DNA of 64,000 nucleotides, taken from NCBI GenBank assembly GCA_021413735.1, contig JAIOPV010000039.1, forward strand, positions 124,001-188,000. Direction: 5' to 3'. The stretch is from Planctomycetota bacterium. Lineage in GTDB: Bacteria > Planctomycetota > Planctomycetia > Gemmatales > Gemmataceae. Below are positions 38,798 to 47,827 of the stretch, one piece after another. Position numbers and translations under genes: made by a program. The notes beneath the pieces were generated by a model, which saw only the letters and a list, made by a program, of their open reading frames with translations, did not search any database and was not told the origin of the DNA. How positions within the stretch are numbered: the stretch's first letter is position 1; each line of letters starts with the position of its first letter.

Positions 38798-39706
38798 TTG
38801 CTAACCGTCAATTCCGTCCCGATTGAGGACACATTCGCCGAAGCGTTTCCGATGACCGCCGCCCGCGTGCTGGTCACGGCCGAGTCAATCGGATGGGCAC
38901 GCATCGCGGGTCAAACCGCCACGGGCTACGCGGCCAGCGTCATTGGGTGCGACGCCGAAGCCGGCATCGAACGCGAACTCTCGGCCGACGAAACCCCTGA
39001 CGGCCGCCCAGGCGTGTCGCTGCTGTTCTTCGGTTTCAGTCGCGATGGACTTCAGAAAGCCGTCGTGAATCGCGTCGCTCAGTGCGTCCTGACGTGCGCG
39101 ACAACCGCGTGCTTCAACGGCGTGGCTGGCGACCCTGGGCGGTCGATCAAGGTTGGCGGAATGCTGCGTTACTTCGGCGACGGCTGGCAGATCAGCAAGT
39201 TGCTCGACGGCAAACGCTACTGGCGAATGCCGACGATGGACGGCGAGTTCCTGTGCGAAGAGACGTTCGGCACCGTGAAGGGCGTCGGCGGCGGCAACTT
39301 CCTGATCCTCGGGGAAACGCAGGCGTTGGCACTTACGGCAGCGGAAACCGCGGTCGAAGCGATCCGCAAACTTCCGGGCGTGATTCTGCCGTTTCCGGGT
39401 GGCGTGGTTCGTTCGGGCAGCAAGGTTGGCAGCAAGTACAAGGCGTTGAAGGCCAGCACGAACGATGCGTACTGCCCGACACTTCGCGGCGTGGTGAATT
39501 CAGCCCTTCCGGATGGCGTGAACGCGGTGTACGAACTCGTGTTCGATGGCCTCGATCTCGCGACGGTCGAGAAAGCGACATGGGAGGGAATTCTGGCTGC
39601 CACGCGTTGCCCAGGCATTCGAGGCATCACCGCCGGGAACTACGGCGGCAAACTCGGGCCGCACCACATTCATCTGCGGAAGCTGGTTGAAGGATCGACG
39701 ACTTGA
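38798..39706 (+). CDS. ftr: Formylmethanofuran:tetrahydromethanopterin N-formyltransferase
   Basis: 302 residues from the TTG at 38798, which follows GGAGAG by 8 nt and gives an N-terminus (LTVNSVPIEDTFAEAF) that aligns with archaeal Ftr (xINGVEIEDTFAEAF). The long ATG-started frame adds 28 unrelated residues. Other conserved segments are QTATGYAASVIGCDAEAGIE, CVLTCATTACFNG and the Gly-rich C-terminal region (NYGGKLGPHHIHL). It transfers the formyl group from formyl-methanofuran to tetrahydromethanopterin in the cytoplasm. Called FhcD when part of the Fhc complex. The stop is 4 bp from that of the convergent gene. Confidence 0.94.
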   Translation: MLTVNSVPIEDTFAEAFPMTAARVLVTAESIGWARIAGQTATGYAASVIGCDAEAGIERELSADETPDGRPGVSLLFFGFSRDGLQKAVVNRVAQCVLTCATTACFNGVAGDPGRSIKVGGMLRYFGDGWQISKLLDGKRYWRMPTMDGEFLCEETFGTVKGVGGGNFLILGETQALALTAAETAVEAIRKLPGVILPFPGGVVRSGSKVGSKYKALKASTNDAYCPTLRGVVNSALPDGVNAVYELVFDGLDLATVEKATWEGILAATRCPGIRGITAGNYGGKLGPHHIHLRKLVEGSTT

Positions 39707-39710
39707 CGCA

Positions 39711-40808
39711 TTACGGGCCGACACGAAACGGAATCGTGCGCGGCGAATCTTTCCGTGCGGGGAGTTTCAGGTTCAGGTCGAACGGACGCAGTAGCGTGTT
39801 CCCGGCGAGGTCTTCGAGGCGTTCGTGGACGGTGAGCGTGAACTGTCCCGGCTTCCACGCATTCTCCGGGCGAAACGACCACGACCGTTCCTGCTCGCCG
39901 ACGGTGACCTGACCCGGAATGAGTTCACCGTTCGCATCGAGAACAGTCAGCGAACGACCGAGCAGAGCATGGTCCAGCGGAGACGGGAACCTCACTTCAA
40001 GAGCCAGTTTCTCGCCAGCCTTCGGAGCAGTGAGTTTCCAATCTTTCAGATCCATCGCAACTCGGGTAGCGTCACTCGTGCGAAACGTCTTCTTGAATGT
40101 CGTGCCCAAGGGTTGCCCCTCCGCGTCGAGCAGCTTCTCGCTGACGACGAGCGTGTATCGACGCTTCGGCTCCAGAACGGGACCGATCTCGTCTCGCAGA
40201 TTCACGCCTTCCTTGATCCGCCCAGGATGAATCCACAGCGTGAGGCGGGTGGCGTCTGCGTTCCACAGTTCGGTGCGACGCCACGGGTCATCGACCTCTT
40301 CGCCATCTTCGCCGAGAAGTTTGATGTGATTGAACAGGGCTGGGCCTTCTCGCATCGGCTTCGAGAAATGCAAGTAGAACTTCAGCAGGTTCGCGGGCAC
40401 TTCCTCCGCAGACGGATACACAGCTGCCACGGACGCAGGCTTCGTGGGCGGCTTACTCGGAGCCCGATACTCCGCGAATATGCTGCCTGTCTCGGTAGTC
40501 AGCGTGGCTCGATAGCGTTCGCCCGCAGTCAGCCTGAAACGCGGCGTGAAGATCAGCACATCACGCCGACGATCGTATGAGCCGAGCATCGCAGGGCCGG
40601 TTGCGTCGCCGGTTTCGGAGACCAGCACGAACCGAAGCCAGCGCTCGCCGTCTTTCTGCGACAACTTGCCTGGCGATGGGTCGCCAATCAACCGAGCAAT
40701 GACCGTGACCTCGCCCGCTTCCAGTCCAGGCTGCACCCGGACCGGCGCGACGAGAACAGCGACCAGCAACACAATGCTCAGCATGTGGCGACTCACAAGA
40801 CGCGACAA
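39711..40808 (-). CDS. Secreted protein with Big/SbsA-Ig-like domains
   Basis: 365 residues with a signal-like N-terminus (MLSIVLLVAVLVAPVRV). Two beta-rich segments resemble bacterial Ig-like/SbsA domains: VYPSAEEVPANLLKFYLHFSKPM near residue 128, and a second region around RSLTVLDANGELIPGQV. Likely envelope-exposed. It is followed 6 bp upstream (in transcription order) by the propeller-like gene at 40815, so the two form an operon. No enzyme motif seen. Confidence 0.65.
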   Translation of the reverse strand: MSRLVSRHMLSIVLLVAVLVAPVRVQPGLEAGEVTVIARLIGDPSPGKLSQKDGERWLRFVLVSETGDATGPAMLGSYDRRRDVLIFTPRFRLTAGERYRATLTTETGSIFAEYRAPSKPPTKPASVAAVYPSAEEVPANLLKFYLHFSKPMREGPALFNHIKLLGEDGEEVDDPWRRTELWNADATRLTLWIHPGRIKEGVNLRDEIGPVLEPKRRYTLVVSEKLLDAEGQPLGTTFKKTFRTSDATRVAMDLKDWKLTAPKAGEKLALEVRFPSPLDHALLGRSLTVLDANGELIPGQVTVGEQERSWSFRPENAWKPGQFTLTVHERLEDLAGNTLLRPFDLNLKLPARKDSPRTIPFRVGP

Positions 40809-40814
40809 AGCGGA

Positions 40815-41954
40815 TCACGGCAGCGGAAGTGCCGCCAGCGTCAAGCCGCCTTCCTTCTCTTCCTTCACAACGAGCGCCCGGTCCTTGTCGAGCTTATCGA
40901 GGTGAATCGTGCCCTCGTACTCCGCCACAATGCTGATCTTGTCGGTTGCGGGCTTGTCGCCTGCCAGCCGCGAGATGGCCTTCTCGTTCAGTTTCTCGCC
41001 TTCACCGAACAACCCTGATTCCATCCGGAAGGTCACATACGGACTCCATCCGAATGGTTTGTTTTTGTGGTGAAAGCGGAACGTGTTCATCAGCACGAAC
41101 GACTTGCCATCCTTCTCGTAGGCGATCATGCTTCGCGGCTGATTGCCCGAGCCGAGTTCGATCACGCTCTCGCCCTTGACCTTCGCTCCGGCCTGCACGT
41201 CGTCCAGCGGATATCGCACCACGGGAGTACACGCGAACGCCCCAACAACGTACTTCTTCCCGTTTGCCTCGAACGGCACCAGCGACGTCATCGGTGCTCG
41301 GGTTTCCCACTTGCGGTGCGAGACGTGATAGGTCTCCGTGCTGAAACCGAGTGCAGTCGCTTTCGGGTCGAGCGGTGCGGGAATGGAACACACCTTCGAC
41401 GCGAACTCTTCGCTCGCGACGGCTCCGATCAGCACGCGATCACCCATCCACGCGATGTCAGTGATGCGGCTCACCGGTGCGGCTTCGCCCTTCGGCAGCG
41501 GAATCACGACGTGCTTCACATTCTCCAAAGCGAACTCGCCAACCTCGCCGCTGCCATCGAGCGTGAGCAGCAGTGTCTTCTTGTCGTCGAGCTTGCGAAT
41601 GAGGAAGTACGCGGTCTGCGATGCGGGGTTCACGGCCATGCTGCGAATCTCGATTCCCTTTGCGGGCACGCCGATTCGAGCCGCGAGCTTCTCGTCGATC
41701 TTGGCCGTCTTCGCGTCGGCCTTCCACGGCTTCGCCTTCACGTCTCCCGTATCGACTGCGATCAACTGCGCTCCGGGACCGTCGCCGATGAGCAGAACGC
41801 CGTCCGGAGCAAATCGGATGGCGTCGATGGACTTGATCTTCGGGGTGCCGGCGGTCGCGTTGCGGATGACTTCAGCGCCATTCGCGGCAGAGGCCATGAC
41901 CAGCAACGCGAGAGGCAGGAGTGCCGTGCGGACGGCATGAGTTCTCAGAGACAT
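40815..41954 (-). CDS. Secreted propeller-like protein, function unknown
   Basis: 379 residues with a signal peptide (LLPLALLVMASAANGAE). Blade-like repeats such as IDAIRFAPDGVLLIGDG, RITDIAWMGDRVLIGAV and RSMIAYEKDGKSFVLMN suggest a beta-propeller. No active-site motif is recognised. First gene of a two-gene unit with the Ig-like protein gene, 6 bp before it. Confidence 0.65.
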   Translation of the reverse strand: MSLRTHAVRTALLPLALLVMASAANGAEVIRNATAGTPKIKSIDAIRFAPDGVLLIGDGPGAQLIAVDTGDVKAKPWKADAKTAKIDEKLAARIGVPAKGIEIRSMAVNPASQTAYFLIRKLDDKKTLLLTLDGSGEVGEFALENVKHVVIPLPKGEAAPVSRITDIAWMGDRVLIGAVASEEFASKVCSIPAPLDPKATALGFSTETYHVSHRKWETRAPMTSLVPFEANGKKYVVGAFACTPVVRYPLDDVQAGAKVKGESVIELGSGNQPRSMIAYEKDGKSFVLMNTFRFHHKNKPFGWSPYVTFRMESGLFGEGEKLNEKAISRLAGDKPATDKISIVAEYEGTIHLDKLDKDRALVVKEEKEGGLTLAALPLP

Positions 41955-41995
41955 CAGAATTCTCCAAGGGAAGGGGGGTCAGGTTCGGAGGGTTG

Positions 41996-42427
41996 TCAGC
42001 AATGGAAGATGAAACACTTCGTTAAGACTTTTCGCAGCTCCTCGACAGCGGAGTCCGTCACCTTGGTTTCGCACAAGGTGAGTGTGGTCAGGTTTTTGAG
42101 CTTGGCCAGTTCCTTGAGTCCGGCGTCCAGTATCTCCGTTTTGGCGAGGTCGAGGCCGAAACTCGCTTCGGGCACCGGCAACTTCGGCACGACGCCATCC
42201 TTCCATTTGGCGAACCGGAAAGCCGGGATCGCACCTGCTTCAGGCTTATCAACAAACGTCGGGATGCCAGACTCACTCACCATTATCCAACCGACCGTTG
42301 CCCCGGCGTCTTTCCACGCCTTGACGATGTTGTCGGGCAGCGGCTTGGGCAGTTCTTTCTTGTCCGGTTGCTCGGCGAAGCCAAATTGCCCGGTGACCAG
42401 CACGAACGCGAATGCCAACGCACGCAT
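41996..42427 (-). CDS. Short secreted LRR protein
   Basis: 143 residues with a signal peptide (ALAFAFVLVTGQFGFAE). One clear LRR unit (AGLKELAKLKNLTTLTLCETKVTDSAVEEL in pattern) precedes a Cys-ended C-terminus (KCFIFHC). Much smaller than the other LRR proteins here. It may be a degenerate relative or a small binding protein. Confidence 0.6.
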   Translation of the reverse strand: MRALAFAFVLVTGQFGFAEQPDKKELPKPLPDNIVKAWKDAGATVGWIMVSESGIPTFVDKPEAGAIPAFRFAKWKDGVVPKLPVPEASFGLDLAKTEILDAGLKELAKLKNLTTLTLCETKVTDSAVEELRKVLTKCFIFHC

Positions 42428-42458
42428 GACGATGCCTCCGAGTGTAGCTCAAGTCCCG

Positions 42459-43208
42459 TTATACTGCGCCCCGGTGCTTCGCGATGACGATTGCACCGCC
42501 GAGTATACCTTCGCGAAGCGCCGTCAGTAGGCCCATGTACTGCATCCGAACGTAGGCGACTGTCTCGGCGCCCACGACCTCGATCAGTTGGTCACGCTTC
42601 TGATCCATTCGCTGAACAAGGGCGTCGTACCAGCGGTCGTAGTCGGGGGTGATGTCCTCAATGCTGAGCAATTCCCAGCCCGTTTGGTTGAGCATCTCGA
42701 CGATATGATCGAGGTGCAACGGGTGCGGAATGAACGGCTTGCCATCGAAGATCAACGGCTTGTCGGCATACCCGCCACGGTCTGTGTAGTCGAAGATGAC
42801 GAGGCGTGTCGAGTCCTTTGCGAGCCGCGATAAACCAGCCAACGCTTGGGTCTGATCGCCAAACGCGTAGAAGGAGTTGAAGAAGTACATCAGATCGAAC
42901 TTGGAGTTAATCAACGTAGCTGCATCGACCACATCGCACGCATGAAACTCGATCTCCGGATAGACTTCGCGGGCCCGAGCAATCGAGTCTGCTTCGCAAT
43001 CCAACCCAACGACCGTTCCCCACCCGTGGTCGTGAACGTACTTCGACGTTCCTCCCCGGCCGCAGCCGACGTCGAGGATGAGTTGGTCGGGGCGTTTCGG
43101 TTCATTTCGCAGAGCCAGTTCGATTGCTGCTTCTTCTCCGGCGTGGGCGTAATCGCCTTCACGGATGAGCGAGAGGAGTTGCTTGCCCTTGTAGGAATTC
43201 ATGTGCAT
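42459..43208 (-). CDS. Class I SAM-dependent methyltransferase
   Basis: 249 residues. The start is supported by GAGGG 7 nt upstream, placed over the end of the JmjC gene. SAM-binding motif I ILDVGCGRGGTSKYV is near residue 44, the acidic loop GLDCEADS follows, and FDLMYFFNSFYAFGD is at motif II/III. A helical C-terminal region (WYDALVQRMDQKRDQLI) resembles small-molecule methyltransferases such as those acting on sarcosine/glycine or natural products. It is not Hen1 (no ExxEHH metal site). Second gene of a pair with a JmjC-cupin protein. Confidence 0.83.
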   Translation of the reverse strand: MHMNSYKGKQLLSLIREGDYAHAGEEAAIELALRNEPKRPDQLILDVGCGRGGTSKYVHDHGWGTVVGLDCEADSIARAREVYPEIEFHACDVVDAATLINSKFDLMYFFNSFYAFGDQTQALAGLSRLAKDSTRLVIFDYTDRGGYADKPLIFDGKPFIPHPLHLDHIVEMLNQTGWELLSIEDITPDYDRWYDALVQRMDQKRDQLIEVVGAETVAYVRMQYMGLLTALREGILGGAIVIAKHRGAV

Positions 43209-43217
43209 GAAAAGCCC

Positions 43218-43994
43218 TCACTTTCGATCGCGGATGAGCTGGATCAACCGACCGAGGACACATCGGATACCCGGAGACGGGAAGCAGTAATCGCGGAGAC
43301 GTGCTTCGAAGAATCGCGTCAGCGTGAACGTGAATCCTTCCGCGGCCGTCCAGTGCGCCCAGTGCACCGGCAGGTAAAGTACATCCCCTGGTTGCAGCGT
43401 GACGTCGATTCGCGTGAGCCGACGAGCGAGAGGAAACTGGCGATAATCGACATCAGGGAATGCAACGCGACTGCGGCGATAGTCAGCGGTCACCGGCTCG
43501 AAGTACAGGTTGCGCACGTCGGCTGGCGGGTAGATGCTGAAGACTTTCGTTCCCATGATCTGGAAGACGACCGCTTCCTCGTGTGCGTGAATGTGGCAGC
43601 AACTTCCCGTGTTCAGGCCAAAGAAGACCGTATCTGAAACTCCGGGAAGGTCGTCGAGATCAGCGGGGATGGGCACGTCCTGATACAACTCTTCTGACAA
43701 CTCCGAGAGTTCGACCGACTCCATGTAGTGCTGCTTCCAACTGTCCGGCGTGGCAGAGATCGCGGCGAGGTAGTCGCGCACGGTCATCTTCACTTTGCTG
43801 GCGAGCGTGACACCATCGGGGTAGTGGCTCACCGGGATGGGAGTGGTTCCACATGTGGTCGCGAGATGCTCTGGCGTCCACTTCTTGCACGCGGGCCAAT
43901 GTCTGGCGAACCCTGGTACCACGAACGGCAGCCCTCCGCGGACATGGCGGTCGAGCGTTTTGCGGTCCCACTCTGCGAGTCGGTCAATCATCAT
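43218..43994 (-). CDS. JmjC/cupin-like 2-oxoglutarate dioxygenase family protein
   Basis: 258 residues. The cupin_8/JmjC pattern begins with VVPGFARHWPACKKW. The Fe-binding facial triad candidates are in HIHAHEEAVVFQIMGTKVF (H-x-H / E near residues 133-139) and PVHWAHWTA near residue 212. It is probably an Fe(II)/2-oxoglutarate oxygenase like FIH-type hydroxylases or arginyl/histidyl hydroxylases acting on a peptide or small molecule. 9 bp before the methyltransferase gene, so a two-enzyme modification unit. Confidence 0.78.
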   Translation of the reverse strand: MMIDRLAEWDRKTLDRHVRGGLPFVVPGFARHWPACKKWTPEHLATTCGTTPIPVSHYPDGVTLASKVKMTVRDYLAAISATPDSWKQHYMESVELSELSEELYQDVPIPADLDDLPGVSDTVFFGLNTGSCCHIHAHEEAVVFQIMGTKVFSIYPPADVRNLYFEPVTADYRRSRVAFPDVDYRQFPLARRLTRIDVTLQPGDVLYLPVHWAHWTAAEGFTFTLTRFFEARLRDYCFPSPGIRCVLGRLIQLIRDRK

Positions 43995-44117
43995 CGGCGA
44001 ATACCGTCATTCTCTTTGCGCCACGGGAACCCTCTGATCCAAAAGATATGCCAAGAGATTCACGAAGTCTGCCTCGGGAATCGCCATCGTTGAACTGACG
44101 CACGTCGCCATTCCGGA

Positions 44118-45635
44118 TCAGACCTTGAACCCGGCGAGTTCGATGTTCAACTGCTCGATCGAATCGCGGAGTTGTTTCGTTGCCGCGTTGAATTCCACGA
44201 GCGACGCGGCGGTTCGGTGGATGTTCTCGGTCATGCTGCCCATCGCTTCGTTGATCTGACCGGCTCCGGTCTGCTGATCCCGCATCCCGTTGTTCACGTG
44301 CTGGAACCGATCGCTCAGGCCGGCAACCTCTGCGATGATCTGCCCAGTCTGCGTGTTGATCTCGCCGACGCGGGCAACGCTCGTTCGCACCTCGTTCGAG
44401 AATTTATCCATCTGCATCACGCCGGCCGCAACCGCTGTCTGCATCAATTGGACGAGACTCTCGATGTCCAGCGTCGCAACTGCTGTCTGGTCCGCGAGCC
44501 GACGAATTTCTCGCGCGATCACCAGGAAGCCGCGACCAAATTCGCCCGCTTTCTCTGCCTCGATCGCGGCGTTGATCGACAGTAGGTTCGTCTGGTCGGC
44601 GACCTTCGTGATCGTCGTCACGACCATGTTGATGTTCTCCGCCTTCTCGCGGATCGACGTGAGTTTCGCAGATATCGAAGCGGTTGCGTCGACGAGGTCG
44701 TGCATCGTTCGTTCCATCGCCCCGAGGCCGTCGCGACCCGACACGGCGAGAGACGCGGCCTGATTTGCCCGCTCGTTCACGTCGCCCATCGTGCCGGAGA
44801 GATCCTTCCCGGCGGCGGTAATCTCTCGAACAGCGGAGGCTACCTGAGTCGTCATTTCGCTAAGCCCGGTCACGGTCGATTCTTGCTGGCGAGCCGTTGC
44901 GGCGATCTGCGACGCCGCAGAGAGTACGCTCAGGCACGACTCGCGAACCTTGCCGACGACCCCCCGAGTTTTCGCGATCATACTGTTGACGATCAACCAC
45001 CCGGCACCGGTAACGATCACCACGCACGCCACACCCACAGTGAGCATGAGCCGACTCCAGTAGTGGGTCGCCTCACCAGCGATGCGTTCCTCGGATCGCA
45101 CGTCACGGTCGGCTAACGCGACCACCCGATCGGCTGCTTCCGCGTGACGAGCGAACGCGGGTTTCACACGTTGACTGAGCATTTTGCTAATCGCTTGTTG
45201 GTCGGGCTTCCCCACGAGCGGGAAGTATTCGTCGCGGCTGATCCGAAAAAATTCGACCGTGACTTGGTAGAGTTCGGTGGTAAGCGACTGTTTGAGTTCG
45301 CCATCCGGTAGTCGAGTGAGGTTTGCGTTGTAGTCGCGGAGGAAGCTCGTCTCGGTATCGCGAAAGCGACTCGTCAGGCGACGGATCTCCTCGGGGTTCG
45401 TTTCGGTTTCCAACTCCTGACAGATCAGATATGAGCCGCGGACGTACAGAGTTGCCGGGGAAACGTTCGCCTGGAACTCACGAGTTGCGTTCAGCCGTTC
45501 TGAGACGGGACCGCCGACGCGGTACGTGAACAGAACGTAGGACGACAACCCGAGGACGATGACCAGGCCGAGGAAACTAATCCCCACGAGTGCGAGCAAC
45601 CGTGCCCGTACGCTGACGTTCTGCCACCCGACCAT
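44118..45635 (-). CDS. Methyl-accepting chemotaxis-type sensor protein
   Basis: 505 residues. TM1 is at about 12-36 (LLALVGISFLGLVIVLGLSSYVLF by composition) and TM2 at about 192-212. The periplasmic domain between them is a helical four-helix-type sensor, and the cytoplasmic signalling helices contain the conserved tip region (ADQTNLLSINAAIEAEKAGEFGRGF), slightly divergent from canonical NLLALNAAIEAARAGE. No HAMP domain is clear. It couples ligand sensing to CheA/CheW, but no che genes are in the window. Confidence 0.85.
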   Translation of the reverse strand: MVGWQNVSVRARLLALVGISFLGLVIVLGLSSYVLFTYRVGGPVSERLNATREFQANVSPATLYVRGSYLICQELETETNPEEIRRLTSRFRDTETSFLRDYNANLTRLPDGELKQSLTTELYQVTVEFFRISRDEYFPLVGKPDQQAISKMLSQRVKPAFARHAEAADRVVALADRDVRSEERIAGEATHYWSRLMLTVGVACVVIVTGAGWLIVNSMIAKTRGVVGKVRESCLSVLSAASQIAATARQQESTVTGLSEMTTQVASAVREITAAGKDLSGTMGDVNERANQAASLAVSGRDGLGAMERTMHDLVDATASISAKLTSIREKAENINMVVTTITKVADQTNLLSINAAIEAEKAGEFGRGFLVIAREIRRLADQTAVATLDIESLVQLMQTAVAAGVMQMDKFSNEVRTSVARVGEINTQTGQIIAEVAGLSDRFQHVNNGMRDQQTGAGQINEAMGSMTENIHRTAASLVEFNAATKQLRDSIEQLNIELAGFKV

Positions 45636-45820
45636 GCTAACGTCCTCGAAAGATGCGACGAACCGGAAGCCGGCTCGCGTCGGATAACACAGGCTGCCCC
45701 ATCGTTAAACTAAACCCAGATTACCAGCCCGGACCGTGAAGTGCGTTGAGAGTTGCTTTGCAGAGGCGAAATCTCAGGGGAGAGATGCCGACTGTATCGA
45801 CTTTGCGGCGCGAATGAACT

Positions 45821-45851
45821 GCAAGCGGCGAAGACTCTCTTCGCCGCTTGC
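45821..45851. terminator. Perfect 14-bp hairpin downstream of the sulfatase
   Basis: Arms GCAAGCGGCGAAGA and its complement are separated by 3 nt, 55 bp past the sulfatase stop. A strong stem without a T-run; probable terminator. Confidence 0.55.
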
Positions 45852-45905
45852 CGCGCTCCTGACATCAGTTGGCTGAATCAGAACTCAGCAGGCTGCCAAC
45901 TCACT

Positions 45906-47456
45906 CTAATTGGGGGTCTTCTTCTTGGGCTGCCCGATGACCGTTTCGGCGGGGTCTGGGTCCGGCACTTTCAGTTCTTTCCGAAGGCGAGCCAGCTCCT
46001 CTTCCAACTCCTTCTGCACCTTTGCGAATTCCGGCTTCCCATACACAGACGTCAGTTCCTGCGGGTCGGTCTTCAGGTCGAACAATTCCCAGTAGTCGCC
46101 GGGCGTTTCGTAGAAGCGAATCAGCTTGTAGCGATCCGTGACGACTCCATAGTGCCGACGAACCGCGTGCGGGCCGGGATACTCGTAATAGTGGTAGTAG
46201 AAGCTCTTGCGCCAGTCGGCGGGCGTGTTTCCCTTCAGCAGCGGAACGAGGCTCTTGCCCTGCATTTCGGCGGGAACAGGCACGCCAGCAGCTTCAAGGA
46301 ACGTTTCAGCGAAGTCCACATTGCTGACGAGATCGGCGTTCACGCTGCCAGGCTTCGTGATGCCCGGCCACTTCACCAGCAGCGGCGTTCGCAGCGATTC
46401 CTCGAAGATCCAGCGCTTGTCGAACCAGCCATGCTCGCCCAGATAGAAGCCCTGATCCGAGGAATACACCACGATGGTGTTGTCCGCGAGCCCTTCCTTG
46501 TCGAGGTAATCGAGCACCTTCCCGACGCTCTCGTCTACCGATTTGATGCAGCCGAGATAATCGTGCATGTAGCGGTTGTACTTCCAGCGAACGAGATCCT
46601 TGCCTTCGAGCTTCATCTCCTGAAACGCCTTGTTTCGCGGTTCGTAGTAGGCGTCCCATTCCTTCTTTTGCTCGGCGGTCAGGGCACCGGGTGTGACCAA
46701 CTTGAGATCTCGCTGCGTCATCGTCTTGGCGATGGTCATGTCTTGCTTTTGCTCTGCAACCCCGCGACCGGCGTAGTCGTCGAACAACGTTTCCGGTTCC
46801 GGATACTTGCGATCTTTGTCGTGGCCGAGATGCCGCAGTGCGGGTTCCCATTCACGGTGCGGGGCCTTGTGCTGACACATCAGCACGAACGGCTTGTTCT
46901 TGTCGCGGCCCTTCAGCCAGTCGAGCGAGAGATCGGTGATGATGTCCGTGACATACCCCGCGTGCTTGATCGGCTTGCCGTTGTCGTTCATTGGCGGGTT
47001 GTAGTATGCGCCCTGGCCCGGCAAGATTTGCCAGTAGTTGAAGCCGGTCGGCTCGGATACGAGGTGCCACTTGCCGATGACCGCCGTTTGATAGCCGGCC
47101 TTTTGTAGCAGTTTCGGGAACGTGACCTGCGAACCGTCGAACTTGCTGTTCGTGTTGTTGTAAAAGCCGTTCGCGTGGCTGTACTTCCCGGTCATGACCG
47201 TGGCGCGACTCGGCCCGCAAATGGAGTTTGGCACGAGGCAGCGGTCGAAACGCATTCCGCCGGTCGCGATGCGGTCGAGGTTCGGCGTGTCGAGGAGCTT
47301 TCGCGGGTTGCCGTAGGCACTGATGGCCTGATAAGCGTGGTCATCGGAGAAGATGAACACGATGTTCGGCTGCTTCGGCTTGGGCGTGTCCGCCGCGAGT
47401 GCGACGGGATTGAAGACGAGCAGCGAGAGCAGAAGGAGCCAGCAGCGTGCGTTCAT
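45906..47456 (-). CDS. Sulfatase, Cys-type (formylglycine)
   Basis: 516 residues with a signal peptide. The N-terminal metal site [19 protein letters not shown] is followed by the modification motif [14 protein letters not shown] (C-x-P-S-R, Cys near residue 80 converted to formylglycine). GKWHL and the second metal site [19 protein letters not shown] (D/N-H-G type) are also present. It hydrolyses sulfate esters, probably on sulfated polysaccharides in the periplasm; planctomycetes carry many. Needs FGE, not in this window. Confidence 0.94.
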   Translation of the reverse strand: MNARCWLLLLSLLVFNPVALAADTPKPKQPNIVFIFSDDHAYQAISAYGNPRKLLDTPNLDRIATGGMRFDRCLVPNSICGPSRATVMTGKYSHANGFYNNTNSKFDGSQVTFPKLLQKAGYQTAVIGKWHLVSEPTGFNYWQILPGQGAYYNPPMNDNGKPIKHAGYVTDIITDLSLDWLKGRDKNKPFVLMCQHKAPHREWEPALRHLGHDKDRKYPEPETLFDDYAGRGVAEQKQDMTIAKTMTQRDLKLVTPGALTAEQKKEWDAYYEPRNKAFQEMKLEGKDLVRWKYNRYMHDYLGCIKSVDESVGKVLDYLDKEGLADNTIVVYSSDQGFYLGEHGWFDKRWIFEESLRTPLLVKWPGITKPGSVNADLVSNVDFAETFLEAAGVPVPAEMQGKSLVPLLKGNTPADWRKSFYYHYYEYPGPHAVRRHYGVVTDRYKLIRFYETPGDYWELFDLKTDPQELTSVYGKPEFAKVQKELEEELARLRKELKVPDPDPAETVIGQPKKKTPN

Positions 47457-47522
47457 AGGAGAGTCTCCGGGGTTGTTTTCGCCCTCTCACTGGGATGAGT
47501 AGAAATCCTGTGGTTGTGTTTA

Positions 47523-47739
47523 CACCCTGAAGGGGTGGGACAACATAGCCCAGGGCGGCGACAGCTTCGCTGTCGCCGCCCTGGGTTGCGAGACCAACTA
47601 CCAACCGCACCCTGAAGGGGTGCGACACGAGCTGGCGTCGCGTTGTCGTACCCCTTCAGGGTGCAGAGTTTTGGTGCATCCAAACCCAGGGCGGCGCCTT
47701 CGGCTTGCCCTGGGCTATGTTGTCCACCCCTTCGGGGTG
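47523..47739. repeat. Composite inverted repeat of CACCCTGAAGGGGTG units
   Basis: Four copies of a 15-bp palindromic unit (at 47523, 47608, 47649 and 47725, the last two inverted), nested with a CCCAGGGCGGCGACAGC hairpin and a longer arm GGACAACATAGCCCAGGGC that pairs with 47708-47725. It fills most of the 371-bp gap between the sulfatase and the alpha/beta-hydrolase genes. No gene in this gap. Confidence 0.8.
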
Positions 47740-47827
47740 AAAACCAAGACCCTTCACGCCCGACCCAAAGGATTTCGACTCAGCTCCCTTGCTTGAGAGG
47801 GCAGGACATCAACCAACACAATCCGAT

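Noticed and set aside
42459-43208. Methyltransferase as the missing Hen1 partner of Pnkp
   Set aside because: It lacks the Hen1 metal-binding ExxEHH-type motif and is 36 kb away next to a JmjC gene.
45753-47108. 451-residue plus-strand open frame
   Set aside because: Antisense to the sulfatase with its CGPSR motif.
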